Assembly: GCA_035250485.1 (NCBI GenBank)
Contig: DATFFB010000137.1
Coordinates: forward strand, 1 to 17,821
From: JACCTH01 sp035250485
Lineage (GTDB): Bacteria > Actinomycetota > Acidimicrobiia > Spongiisociales > ZC4RG35
Direction: 5' to 3'
Length of the DNA: 17,821 bases
The position numbers and the translations under genes are program-made. The notes beneath the pieces are model-generated. The model was not told the origin of the DNA, ran no database searches, and saw nothing but the letters and a program-made list of their open reading frames with translations. Every line of letters begins with the position of its first letter. Positions within the stretch are counted from its first letter, which is position 1. Of this stretch, positions 7,638 through 14,708 are shown piece by piece.

Positions 7638-8627
7638 TCAGTCGAGGCTCGGGGCGGCGATCTCTCGCAAGCGGCCCAGGTTGTGGTGGGCGTCCATGTA
7701 CCGGATCGAGCCGGTTTTGGATCGCATGATGACCGAGTGGGTGGTGACTCGAGATCCGGAAAAGTCGACCCCCCGTAGATAGTCACCGCCCGTCACCCCT
7801 GTGGCCGCGAAGAAGACATTCTTCGAGCCGACGAGGTCGTCAGTCGTGAGGATTTGCTCAAGGTCGAGGGCGTGATCTTTGGCGAAGGCGCGCTCGCGGT
7901 CGTCTCGAGGCCAGAGCCGGCATTGCATCTCTCCCCCCATGCATTTCAACGCCGCCGCCGCCAGCACGGCTTCGGGGGAACCGCCAATCCCCATGAGAAG
8001 GTCGATGCTGGTATCGGGCCTGGCGGTGGCGATGGCGGCGGCGACATCGCCGTCACGGATCATGCGGATTCGCGCCCCTTCGGTTCGGATCGCATCGATG
8101 TACCCGGCATTACGCGGGCGATCGAGCAAGACCACCGTCAGATCGGAAACGTCTTTCTCCTTGGCCTTGGCGATCTTGCGGAGGGTGTCGGCGGCAGGTG
8201 CATCGAGGTCCACCTGGCCGGCGGCTTCCGGGCCCACGGCCAGCTTGTCCATGTAGACCAAATCGCCCGGGGAGTACATCAACCCGGCCCCCTCAGCCAC
8301 GGCAATGACCGATAGCGCCCCCGGTTCGCCCTTGGAGGTGAGCGTGGTTCCATCGACGGGATCGACCGCCACCTCGACCTTCATCCCCCGGCCGGTCCCG
8401 ACCCTTTCGCCATTGAAGAGCATTGGGGCCTCGTCCTTCTTCCCTTCTCCGATGATGACCACGCCGTCGATGTCGAGGGTGGCTAGATGGGCCCGCATCC
8501 CGTCGACCGCCGCCTGATCGGCCTGCTCCTTGTCGCCCCGGCCCATCCAACGGGCGGCGGCCATGGCCGCGGTCTCGGTGACCCGAACCAGGTCGAGACC
8601 CAGGTTGCGCTCGATCGGCTCTGCCAT
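7638..8627 (-). CDS. glpX: Class II fructose-1,6-bisphosphatase
   Basis: GlpX hydrolyses fructose 1,6-bisphosphate to fructose 6-phosphate, the committed gluconeogenic phosphatase step, in the cytosol. The 329-aa length is normal. Metal and catalytic residues are visible: Asp32 in GRGDKEQAD, Glu61 in IIGEGKKDEAPML, Asp89 and Asp92 in VDPVDGTT, and Glu219 in GIGGSPEAVL. A downstream nitroreductase is 1 nt away. No Shine-Dalgarno precedes the ATG; instead TACGCT lies 6 nt upstream, consistent with a leaderless mRNA. The gene is divergent from the methylmalonyl-CoA epimerase gene, with only 23 nt between the assigned starts. Confidence 0.96.
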   Translation of the reverse strand: MAEPIERNLGLDLVRVTETAAMAAARWMGRGDKEQADQAAVDGMRAHLATLDIDGVVIIGEGKKDEAPMLFNGERVGTGRGMKVEVAVDPVDGTTLTSKGEPGALSVIAVAEGAGLMYSPGDLVYMDKLAVGPEAAGQVDLDAPAADTLRKIAKAKEKDVSDLTVVLLDRPRNAGYIDAIRTEGARIRMIRDGDVAAAIATARPDTSIDLLMGIGGSPEAVLAAAALKCMGGEMQCRLWPRDDRERAFAKDHALDLEQILTTDDLVGSKNVFFAATGVTGGDYLRGVDFSGSRVTTHSVIMRSKTGSIRYMDAHHNLGRLREIAAPSLD

Positions 8628-8639
8628 CTCGCAAGCGTA
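8628..8639 (-). promoter_or_regulatory. Putative -10 box of glpX, leaderless arrangement
   Basis: On the minus strand TACGCT occupies 8639-8634, followed by the 6-nt spacer TGCGAG and the glpX ATG. The hexamer is identical to the one before dnaX. No -35 box is evident. The promoter would overlap the 5' region of the divergent epimerase gene. Confidence 0.45.
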
Positions 8640-8650
8640 GAAAGCGGCCC

Positions 8651-9085
8651 ATGGGCCTGCTGCGCCAGAATGAGGGCGTGCTCGCCTACAACCTCGACCA
8701 CGTCGGCATCGCGGTGCGCGACCTCGAAGCCGCCCTCGAGGGCTATCGCGATCGCTACGGAATAGAACCCAGCCACCGCGAGGTGGTCGAAAGCCAGGGG
8801 GTCGAGGAAGCCCTTCTCCCGCTGGGCGGCTCCTTCATCCAACTGCTCCTTCCTCTGACCCCCGAATCACCGGTAGGGCGGTTTCTCGAACAGCGAGGAG
8901 AGGGTTTGCATCATGTGGCCTACGCCGTGCTCGACCTCGAGGAATCGCTCGCCCATCTGCGCCAAGCCGGTGCCCGTCTGATCGATGAAGTGCCCCGGTT
9001 GGGAGGCCGAGGGGCGCGCATCGCCTTCGTCCACCCCGCCGACCTCGCCGGTACCCTGATAGAGCTAGTGGAGCCAGCGTCGTGA
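8651..9085 (+). CDS. mce: Methylmalonyl-CoA epimerase
   Basis: Glyoxalase/vicinal-oxygen-chelate fold enzyme (144 aa) that interconverts the (S) and (R) epimers of methylmalonyl-CoA, linking propionyl-CoA carboxylase to methylmalonyl-CoA mutase. The expected metal ligands are present: His17 in LDHVGIAV, Gln64 in GGSFIQLLLP, His88 in GLHHVAYAV, and Glu138 in TLIELVE. The repeated beta-alpha-beta modules and the PESPVGRFLEQRGEG segment are characteristic. Start is uncertain: ATG at 8651 gives a 9-residue N-terminal extension, while GTG at 8678 (after GAGG) would begin closer to the family norm. The stop overlaps the next gene in GTGA (9082-9085). Confidence 0.92.
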   Translation: MGLLRQNEGVLAYNLDHVGIAVRDLEAALEGYRDRYGIEPSHREVVESQGVEEALLPLGGSFIQLLLPLTPESPVGRFLEQRGEGLHHVAYAVLDLEESLAHLRQAGARLIDEVPRLGGRGARIAFVHPADLAGTLIELVEPAS

Positions 9086-9300
9086 CTTCGGTTGAGATCC
9101 GCGGAGGTGCCGATGAGTACGAGGCAGCCGTGATTGCGGCTGTGTTCCTCCGACTTCTGGAGGAGAGGGCTGCTGCTCGCGCCAACCTTCCGCCCCGGCG
9201 TCGTCCCTCCGCCTGGGTGAGTGCCTATCACGATCCCCATCCCGACGATCCCTATGACTGGGTCAGACCGGAGCGTCGGGGCCAGCATCCGACTCGTTAG
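9082..9300 (+). CDS. Acyl-CoA carboxylase epsilon subunit-like small protein
   Basis: A 72-aa protein beginning at a GTG that overlaps the epimerase stop. It starts with VEIRGGADEYEAAVIAAV, continues into an Ala/Arg-rich helix and then RRRPSAWVSAYHDPHP. This layout (short strand, E-rich helix, basic linker, SAW motif) resembles the epsilon subunit of actinobacterial acetyl/propionyl-CoA carboxylases, which stabilises the alpha-beta carboxylase complex. The coupling to methylmalonyl-CoA epimerase supports that role, since propionyl-CoA carboxylase makes the epimerase substrate. The carboxylase alpha and beta genes are not in the window. The 3' end overlaps the convergent murJ gene by 38 bp. 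The family is short and divergent, so the call is moderate. Confidence 0.65.
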   Translation: MTSVEIRGGADEYEAAVIAAVFLRLLEERAAARANLPPRRRPSAWVSAYHDPHPDDPYDWVRPERRGQHPTR

Positions 9301-10822
9301 TCCGTCTCCACCAATCCGGTTTCGCCTCTTCGAGGCGCAGCGTCCGCCCCCCGACTCCAAATACGGAGATCAGAACCACCAGCGAAACGACCGTCATGAG
9401 GAGCGCCGCCAGCGCCCCTCGGGGAGCGAGGGCGTCGTTGAGGAGGCGGATCAGCAGGCCCGCCACCACGGCGAGCGGCAGGGTACGTCCCACCGTGGCG
9501 GCCAACGGTCGCCAGCGATCGGGGCGGCGATGGGCCCAGAGGGCGGTCAGGGCGATCGTGTAAAGCCACATCACAATTGAGCTGGCGATCGCCAAACCGG
9601 CGACGCCGATCGCCTCGAACATCATCAGCGACAAAGGGATCGCGGCCGCGGTGGCGGCGGTGCCGACCAAAACCGGAAGCCACATCCGGCGATGGGCATA
9701 GAACCAACGTCCCAGAATCTGGTGGATTCCCCAGGCGGGAATGGCCAATGAAAACCAGGCGAGCAACGTCGCCACCTGTGCCGAATCGTCGGTCCCAAAC
9801 CGGCCCCACTCGTAGACCAGCCGGACGAGCGGTGTCGCCGCCCCGAAAAAGAAGGCCAGCGCCGCCATCGAGACGAGCGTCGTTCCCCGCAGGGCCCGGA
9901 GCGTGACTCGATCAGTCCTCTCGGCGGCGCCGGCTGCGACCAGTCGGGCGAGAAACGGGTAGCTGGCCACGGCCGCAGCCTGGGCGATCACACCGACCGG
10001 CACCAGGTTCAACATCCTCGCCAAAGAAAGCGCTGCGGTGGATCCTCCTCCGCCGAGCTGACCAAAGATTCGGGGAAACTGTTCGTCGAGAACCGTCACC
10101 GACTGACCAACCATGAGCGGGAAGGCCAACGTGAGATACGAGCGGACCGCCGTCGAGTTGCCGGGGGAGATGCGGAGTCCCGCCCGTCGAGCTCCGATCC
10201 ATTGCAAGACGAAGGTTCCCACCACTGCCCCCACCAATGCTCCCCAGATAAAACCGGCGGCCCGGTTGGAGTCCCGCCCGGCGCCGACGACTCCTCCGAT
10301 GATGATGCCGAGGTTGTAGATCACCGGGGCGAGGGCTGGGTAGAGGAAACGGCGCTTCGAGTACTGGTAGGCCATCAACAACGCCCCCAGGACGAAGGCC
10401 ACCTGAGCGGGGAGGATGATCCGGGTCAGGTTGACCACCCGATCGAGGTCGGCTTCCCCGAGGGTCGGAAACGCCACCCGGCAGACATGATCGGCCACCA
10501 GCATCAGCACGCCAGTGAGGAGGATGATGGCTGCCCCGACCCAGCGGAACACGGCCGAGAAATCCCGGTGCAAGGCATTCTCATCGCCTTCCTCGATCCG
10601 TCGGGAGAGGATCGGAATCAGGGTGATGCTGAGGAAGCCGCCTGCCAAGAGATAGTTGAGGAAGTCAGGAACAACGAAGGCGAAGCGGTAGAGGTCGCCC
10701 TCCTCGCTGACTCCCAGCAAGGCCGCCAGCAACGTCTCCCGCCCGAGGCCGAGGACCCGTGAGATCAGAACCGACCCCGAGACGATGAGGGCGGCGCCGC
10801 CCAGACCCAGGGGTCTTCTCAC
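9263..10822 (-). CDS. murJ: Lipid II flippase MurJ (MviN family)
   Basis: Integral membrane protein of 519 aa that moves lipid-linked peptidoglycan precursors across the cytoplasmic membrane. The N-terminus SGSVLISRVLGLGRETLLAA and the segment DLYRFAFVVPDFLNYLLAGG are characteristic of MurJ, as is AFPLMVGQSVTVLDEQFPR in the middle. Many hydrophobic helices, about 14 by eye, cover most of the length, ending in a charged cytoplasmic tail (about 495-519). The start is GTG at 10822, overlapping the upstream PHP gene stop in GTGA (10822-10819), so the two are translationally coupled. The 3' end overlaps the convergent epsilon-like gene. The cyclophilin-PHP-murJ order suggests an operon, but the functional link between them is not evident. 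Confidence 0.95.
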   Translation of the reverse strand: MRRPLGLGGAALIVSGSVLISRVLGLGRETLLAALLGVSEEGDLYRFAFVVPDFLNYLLAGGFLSITLIPILSRRIEEGDENALHRDFSAVFRWVGAAIILLTGVLMLVADHVCRVAFPTLGEADLDRVVNLTRIILPAQVAFVLGALLMAYQYSKRRFLYPALAPVIYNLGIIIGGVVGAGRDSNRAAGFIWGALVGAVVGTFVLQWIGARRAGLRISPGNSTAVRSYLTLAFPLMVGQSVTVLDEQFPRIFGQLGGGGSTAALSLARMLNLVPVGVIAQAAAVASYPFLARLVAAGAAERTDRVTLRALRGTTLVSMAALAFFFGAATPLVRLVYEWGRFGTDDSAQVATLLAWFSLAIPAWGIHQILGRWFYAHRRMWLPVLVGTAATAAAIPLSLMMFEAIGVAGLAIASSIVMWLYTIALTALWAHRRPDRWRPLAATVGRTLPLAVVAGLLIRLLNDALAPRGALAALLMTVVSLVVLISVFGVGGRTLRLEEAKPDWWRRTNESDAGPDAPV

Positions 10823-11649
10823 GGGCGCAGGGCATCGAGCAGTCGCTCGGGCACCGAGAGGTTGCCGCGCCCCACTCCCAACTCGATGCCGGGCTTGAAG
10901 GACCCGTGGTAGTCGCTTCCCCCTGAGGCCAGCAACCCGAACCTGGCAGCAAGCGCCGCATACCCCTCACGTTCGATGGGCGAATAGAGAGGGCAGTAGC
11001 ACTCCATCGCTCGAAGACCGGCCGCCTTGAGCCGCCGGAGAGTGGTGGAGACCTCTTCGGAGTTGTTGAGTCCGAGCGTGTGGGGATGAGCCAGCACCGG
11101 CACCCCGCCTGATGCCAGAGAGAGACCAATGCCCTCTTCGGGGGTGAGCCGCCAGCGCGGGCGATAGGCCGGTCGACCCCATCCCAGGTAGAGATCGAAA
11201 GCTTCGGCGATCGATTCCACATAGCCCCGGCGGACCATGGCGGCGGCGATGTGGGGACGTCCCACCGATTCGCCCCCCGCCATTGCCACCATCTCGTCCG
11301 CCCCAACCGGAAGGCCGAGGGAATCCAGCGCCTCGAGGATCTCGTGGTTGCGGGCGTGGCGGGCGGTGCGGATCTCGGCCAGACGGTCTTGGAGAGGGCC
11401 TTTCCCGGGGACGAGGAAGAGCACCACGAGGTGCATCGCTCCGCCTTCCCAGGCAAGTGATAGTTCCGTCCCGGGAATGAGCTCGATTCCCGAGCGGCTG
11501 GCTTCGGCGAGGGCCGTCTCCACCCCAGATTGGGTGTCGTGGTCGGTGAGGGCGAGAGAGCGTATGCCCGCGGCGGCGGCTCGTTGCACCAGCGCGGCCG
11601 GGTCATCCGACCCATCGGATGCGTTGGAGTGGCTGTGGAGGTCGATCAA
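10819..11649 (-). CDS. PHP domain metal-dependent phosphoesterase
   Basis: A 276-aa protein of the PHP family (TrpH/RNase AM-like group), trinuclear metal hydrolases acting on nucleotide or RNA 5' ends; one characterised group removes the 3' phosphate of 3',5'-bisphosphonucleotides. Candidate metal ligands are all present: His5, His7 and Asp12 in DLHSHSNASDG, His37 in ALTDHDT, Glu62 in PGTEL, His133 in GRPHIA, His188 in LAHPH, Asp246 and His248 in GSDYHG. The start is TTG at 11649: an in-frame stop directly precedes it, and the family begins with this DLH segment. It lies 8 nt downstream of the cyclophilin stop and overlaps murJ by 4 nt. Exact substrate is uncertain. Confidence 0.9.
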   Translation of the reverse strand: MIDLHSHSNASDGSDDPAALVQRAAAAGIRSLALTDHDTQSGVETALAEASRSGIELIPGTELSLAWEGGAMHLVVLFLVPGKGPLQDRLAEIRTARHARNHEILEALDSLGLPVGADEMVAMAGGESVGRPHIAAAMVRRGYVESIAEAFDLYLGWGRPAYRPRWRLTPEEGIGLSLASGGVPVLAHPHTLGLNNSEEVSTTLRRLKAAGLRAMECYCPLYSPIEREGYAALAARFGLLASGGSDYHGSFKPGIELGVGRGNLSVPERLLDALRP

Positions 11650-11657
11650 TCAGAACT

Positions 11658-12419
11658 TCAGTCGGAGAAAGTAACCGACTCGATGTAGATGGTCTCCGAA
11701 GGTCGGCTCCTCTCGTTCGATCCGCTGGCGGGCGAGCGGGGAATGGCGACGATGGCGTCGATCGTGTCCTGTCCTCCGGCCACCGTCCCGAGGACGGAGA
11801 AGGTGTTGGTGAGAACCCGGGCGTCGGGTCCGATCACGATGAAGAAATGGCTACCCGCAGTTCCGCCTCCGCTGTTGGACATCGCCACCACGCCCTCGGT
11901 GTAGTCGAAATTCTCGCCCGGCGGCTCGTCGGTCAACACATAGCCGGGAGTCCCGGTTCCGTCGGCGTTGGGATCGCCTCCGTACATGGCGAAATCGTCG
12001 ATGATCCGGTTGATGACGAGGCCGTCGTAGAAGCCCTCGCGCCCGAGGAACACGAATGAATTGACCGTCTCCGGAGCATCCTCGTTGAGGTCGATCACGA
12101 TCGACCCGCACGACGTGGCAATGGTGGCGGTGGCGGGAAGCGTGCCCTGGTCTTCGGGCGCCGAGAAGACCTGCGGGCTCCATTCGGGCGGCTGCTCGGC
12201 CCCACAAGCCGTGGGCTGACCGCGAAAGCCGGCATACCCCGGGGCCAGTTGCTGATCGCTAGGGCCGAGGTTGATCAGGACCAGGATTGCCGCCAGGCCG
12301 ATCCCGACGGCGATGGCGATGACGATGCGGCGGCGGAACTCACGACGAGTGGCGGCCTTGCGCTCCTCTTCGCGCTTTTGGAGGCGCTGCTCCTTCTGGC
12401 GTTGGCGGCGATCAGTCAT
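11658..12419 (-). CDS. Membrane-anchored cyclophilin-type peptidyl-prolyl isomerase
   Basis: A 253-aa protein with a strongly basic, coiled cytoplasmic N-terminus (residues 1-31, many Lys/Arg/Glu/Gln), one transmembrane helix (about 32-51) and an extracytoplasmic cyclophilin domain (about 98-253). Domain landmarks are ETVNSFVFLGREGFYDG, YGGDPNADGTGTPGY, GVVAMSNSGGG and AGSHFFIV. The catalytic Arg is kept (Arg138 in NRII), but Tyr146 stands where the active-site Gln is usual (FxxQGGD) and His191 replaces Gln in GSQFF, so isomerase activity may be altered. Cys72 and Cys104 could form a disulfide outside the cell. It would assist folding of exported proteins. It is first in the cyclophilin-PHP-murJ run and divergent from lysC. 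Confidence 0.9.
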   Translation of the reverse strand: MTDRRQRQKEQRLQKREEERKAATRREFRRRIVIAIAVGIGLAAILVLINLGPSDQQLAPGYAGFRGQPTACGAEQPPEWSPQVFSAPEDQGTLPATATIATSCGSIVIDLNEDAPETVNSFVFLGREGFYDGLVINRIIDDFAMYGGDPNADGTGTPGYVLTDEPPGENFDYTEGVVAMSNSGGGTAGSHFFIVIGPDARVLTNTFSVLGTVAGGQDTIDAIVAIPRSPASGSNERSRPSETIYIESVTFSD

Positions 12420-12440
12420 TTGCTGGGTGAACCGGGCCGT

Positions 12441-12470
12441 AAGCTATTCATTGCAGCATCCGGTCCCCAA
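12441..12470 (-). promoter_or_regulatory. Possible promoter for the cyclophilin-PHP-murJ operon
   Basis: On the minus strand TAGCTT (12446-12441) matches TAnnnT, with TTGGGG 18 nt further upstream as a weak -35. A transcript would have a short leader of about 14 nt before the ATG at 12419. The match is weak, and the 88-nt gap to lysC must also hold that gene's promoter. Confidence 0.3.
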
Positions 12471-12507
12471 ATTCCATCTCTATTGACCCTTCGCGAGGTC
12501 TTTGTTC

Positions 12508-13740
12508 GTGTCTCTAATTGTTCAGAAGTTCGGCGGCACCTCGGTCGGCTCTCCCGACCGGATCAATAGCGTCGCCGATCGGGTTTGCGCTACCACCCGG
12601 TCCGGGCACGGCGTGGTGGCGGTGGTGTCCGCCATGGGAGATACCACCGATGACCTGATCCAACTGGCCGAGGCGATCACTCCTGATCCTCCCGCTCGGG
12701 AGATGGATATGTTGCTCACGGCTGGCGAACGCATCACGATGGCCTTGCTGGCGATGGCGATCTCCGCCCGCGGTGTCGAGGCAATGAGCCTTACCGGCTC
12801 TCAGGCGGGAATCCTCACCGATGGCACCCACGGAGCAGCTCGCATCCGCGAGATCAGGGGAGATCGCATTCAGGAGGGCCTGGCCCGCGGCAAGGTGGTC
12901 ATCGTGGCCGGTTTTCAAGGGGTCGACCCCACGTCAAAAGAGATCACGACGATTGGCCGCGGTGGTTCCGACGCCACCGCGGTGGCGCTGGCGGCGACGC
13001 TGGGAGCCGACGTCTGTGAGATCTACACCGACGTCGACGGAGTCTTTGCAGCCGACCCCCGAGTCGTCCCGGCCGCGGTCAAGCTCGCTGAGATTTCTTA
13101 CGACGAGATGCTCGAGTTTTCGGCTTCAGGAGCGGGGGTGCTCATGACTCGGGCTGTCGAGTTCGGGCGCCGATTCAATATCCCGATACATGTTCGCTCG
13201 TCGTTCAATGAGAATGCCGGGACTTGGGTCAAGGAGACCACGATGGAGCAAGCAATCATCTCCGGGATCGCCCACGATCGGTCCGAGGCGAAGCTGACCG
13301 TGCGCGGTGTGCCGGATAAACCCGGCGTGGCTGCCGAACTCTTCGAGCCGCTGGCCGAGGGCGGGGTCAATGTCGACATGATCGTCCAGAACATCGGTCA
13401 CGACGGCTCCGCCGATATCAGCTTCACTGTGCCCAAGGCAGTAGTCACTCATGCCACCGAGGTGACCACAAAGGTCTCTCACGGATTGGGGGCGCAAACC
13501 GTCGAAGTCGACGAGAACATCGGCAAGGTCTCACTCATTGGCGCGGGGATGAAATCCCACCCCGGGGTGGCGGCCCGAGTCTTTCGGGCGCTGGCGGAGG
13601 CGGCGATCAACATCGAGATGATCTCGACTTCCACGATTCGCATTTCCTGCGTAGTCCGCGGCGATCAAGTAGATGAGGCGGTGGCGGCCCTTCATCGAGA
13701 GTTCCAACCCCCGCTCGTGGCCGAAGAGGTCGGCGCATGA
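12508..13740 (+). CDS. lysC: Aspartate kinase (alpha, full-length form)
   Basis: Phosphorylates aspartate, the entry step to lysine, threonine, methionine and diaminopimelate. The 410-aa protein from GTG at 12508 starts MSLIVQKFGGTSVGS, the usual actinobacterial beginning, and has GAGG about 9 nt upstream; a TTG at 12508-6 is possible but has a worse fit. The kinase domain (1-245) has KFGG (Lys7), the TTIGRGGSDATA loop at 147-158 and YTDVDGVFAADPR at 173-185. Two ACT domains follow: DRSEAKLTVRGVPDKPGVAA from residue 257 and KVSLIGAGMKSHPGVAARVF from 340, the sites of amino-acid feedback inhibition. asd overlaps the 3' end by ATGA. An internal start for a beta subunit is listed separately. Confidence 0.96.
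   Translation: MSLIVQKFGGTSVGSPDRINSVADRVCATTRSGHGVVAVVSAMGDTTDDLIQLAEAITPDPPAREMDMLLTAGERITMALLAMAISARGVEAMSLTGSQAGILTDGTHGAARIREIRGDRIQEGLARGKVVIVAGFQGVDPTSKEITTIGRGGSDATAVALAATLGADVCEIYTDVDGVFAADPRVVPAAVKLAEISYDEMLEFSASGAGVLMTRAVEFGRRFNIPIHVRSSFNENAGTWVKETTMEQAIISGIAHDRSEAKLTVRGVPDKPGVAAELFEPLAEGGVNVDMIVQNIGHDGSADISFTVPKAVVTHATEVTTKVSHGLGAQTVEVDENIGKVSLIGAGMKSHPGVAARVFRALAEAAINIEMISTSTIRISCVVRGDQVDEAVAALHREFQPPLVAEEVGA
13243..13740 (+). CDS. lysC: Aspartate kinase beta (regulatory) subunit from internal start
   Basis: Within lysC, ATG at codon 246 is preceded by AAGGAG at 13231-13236 with a 6-nt spacer, an ideal ribosome site and the strongest in the gene. Initiation there would give a 165-aa protein of only the two ACT domains, starting MEQAIISGIAHDRSEAK. 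This matches the known alpha2-beta2 aspartokinases of Corynebacterium and Bacillus, where the beta subunit is made from an in-frame internal start at nearly the same position. Independent translation here is inferred from that precedent plus the visible ribosome site. Confidence 0.72.
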   Translation: MEQAIISGIAHDRSEAKLTVRGVPDKPGVAAELFEPLAEGGVNVDMIVQNIGHDGSADISFTVPKAVVTHATEVTTKVSHGLGAQTVEVDENIGKVSLIGAGMKSHPGVAARVFRALAEAAINIEMISTSTIRISCVVRGDQVDEAVAALHREFQPPLVAEEVGA

Positions 13741-14708
13741 GCGATCGCAGGGTGGCAGTGGTGGGGGCCACCGGCGCGGTGGGCCGTACTCTGCTCTCAG
13801 TCTTAGAAGAGCGAGACTTCCCAATGGCGGAGCTGCGGCTGATGGCCTCGGCTCGGTCGGTGGGTTCCAAGGCCTCAACCCGCTGGGGGGAGATCGAGAT
13901 CGAGGATCTCGAGTCGGCCGATCCAGAAGGAGTCGACATCGCGATCTTCTCCGCTGGCGCCGAACGCTCCCGGACCCACGCCCCGAGGTTCGCCTCGGCC
14001 GGGGCAGTGGTGGTGGACAACAGCTCCGCCTTCCGGAGCGATCCGGCGGTGCCGCTGGTGGTGGCCGGCGTCAACGACCATGCCGTGTCCATCCACCAGG
14101 GGATCATCTCCAATCCCAACTGCACCACCATGGCCCTGATGGTGGCTGCCGGCCCGCTTCATCGGGCCGCGGGAATCGAACGCATGGTGGCCACGTCCTA
14201 CCAGTCGGTCTCGGGCTCTGGGCAGAGGGGCATGGATGAGTTGAAGAACCAGATCGAGGGCCGTCCCGCCACCGATCTCTACGTGCGTCCCATCGCCTAC
14301 AACGTGATCCCCTATGCGGGTACCGAAACCGACAGGGGTTACACCGACGAGGAGTGGAAGCTGGTCAACGAGAGCCGCAAGATCCTCGATGCTCCCGGCC
14401 TGCGAGTCGAGCCCACCTGCGTCCGGGTGCCGGTGATGGTGGGCCACTCGGTCGCCTCCACCATGTTCTTTTCCCGTCCGGTTCTACTGGAGGAGGCCTT
14501 GGGGATCCTCGCCGAAGCTCCCGGGGGGGAGCTTTGGATCGACCGAGTTCCGACACCCCTCGATGCCGCTGGGAAAGACGCGGTGCTGATCGGTCGGTTG
14601 CGTCAGACGCTCGGTGACGAAGGTGGCATCAACCTCTGGGTAGTCGGTGACAACTTGCGCAAGGGGGCGGCGCTCAACGCCGTCCAAATCGCCGAACTGA
14701 TCAGCTGA
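13737..14708 (+). CDS. asd: Aspartate-semialdehyde dehydrogenase
   Basis: Reduces aspartyl phosphate, the LysC product, to aspartate semialdehyde with NADPH. The 323-aa protein shows the N-terminal nucleotide-binding loop VVGATGAVGRTLL (8-20), FSAGAERSR (71-79), VVDNSSAFR (92-100), the nucleophile Cys129 in SNPNCTTM, and the C-terminal active-site RVPVMVGHS with Arg230 and His237. Its start codon overlaps the lysC stop in ATGA (13737-13740), so LysC and Asd are translationally coupled and catalyse consecutive steps. The 3' end overlaps the convergent CAP-domain gene by 8 bp. Confidence 0.97.
   Translation: MSDRRVAVVGATGAVGRTLLSVLEERDFPMAELRLMASARSVGSKASTRWGEIEIEDLESADPEGVDIAIFSAGAERSRTHAPRFASAGAVVVDNSSAFRSDPAVPLVVAGVNDHAVSIHQGIISNPNCTTMALMVAAGPLHRAAGIERMVATSYQSVSGSGQRGMDELKNQIEGRPATDLYVRPIAYNVIPYAGTETDRGYTDEEWKLVNESRKILDAPGLRVEPTCVRVPVMVGHSVASTMFFSRPVLLEEALGILAEAPGGELWIDRVPTPLDAAGKDAVLIGRLRQTLGDEGGINLWVVGDNLRKGAALNAVQIAELIS

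Noticed and set aside
7637..7786. 50-residue N-terminal extension of the nitroreductase
   Set aside because: It overlaps glpX in another frame with no family similarity; ATG at 7636 directly after the glpX stop fits.
12420..12507. Lysine riboswitch before lysC
   Set aside because: The gap is 88 nt and shared with a divergent gene, too short for the roughly 170-nt aptamer, and no aptamer core is visible.
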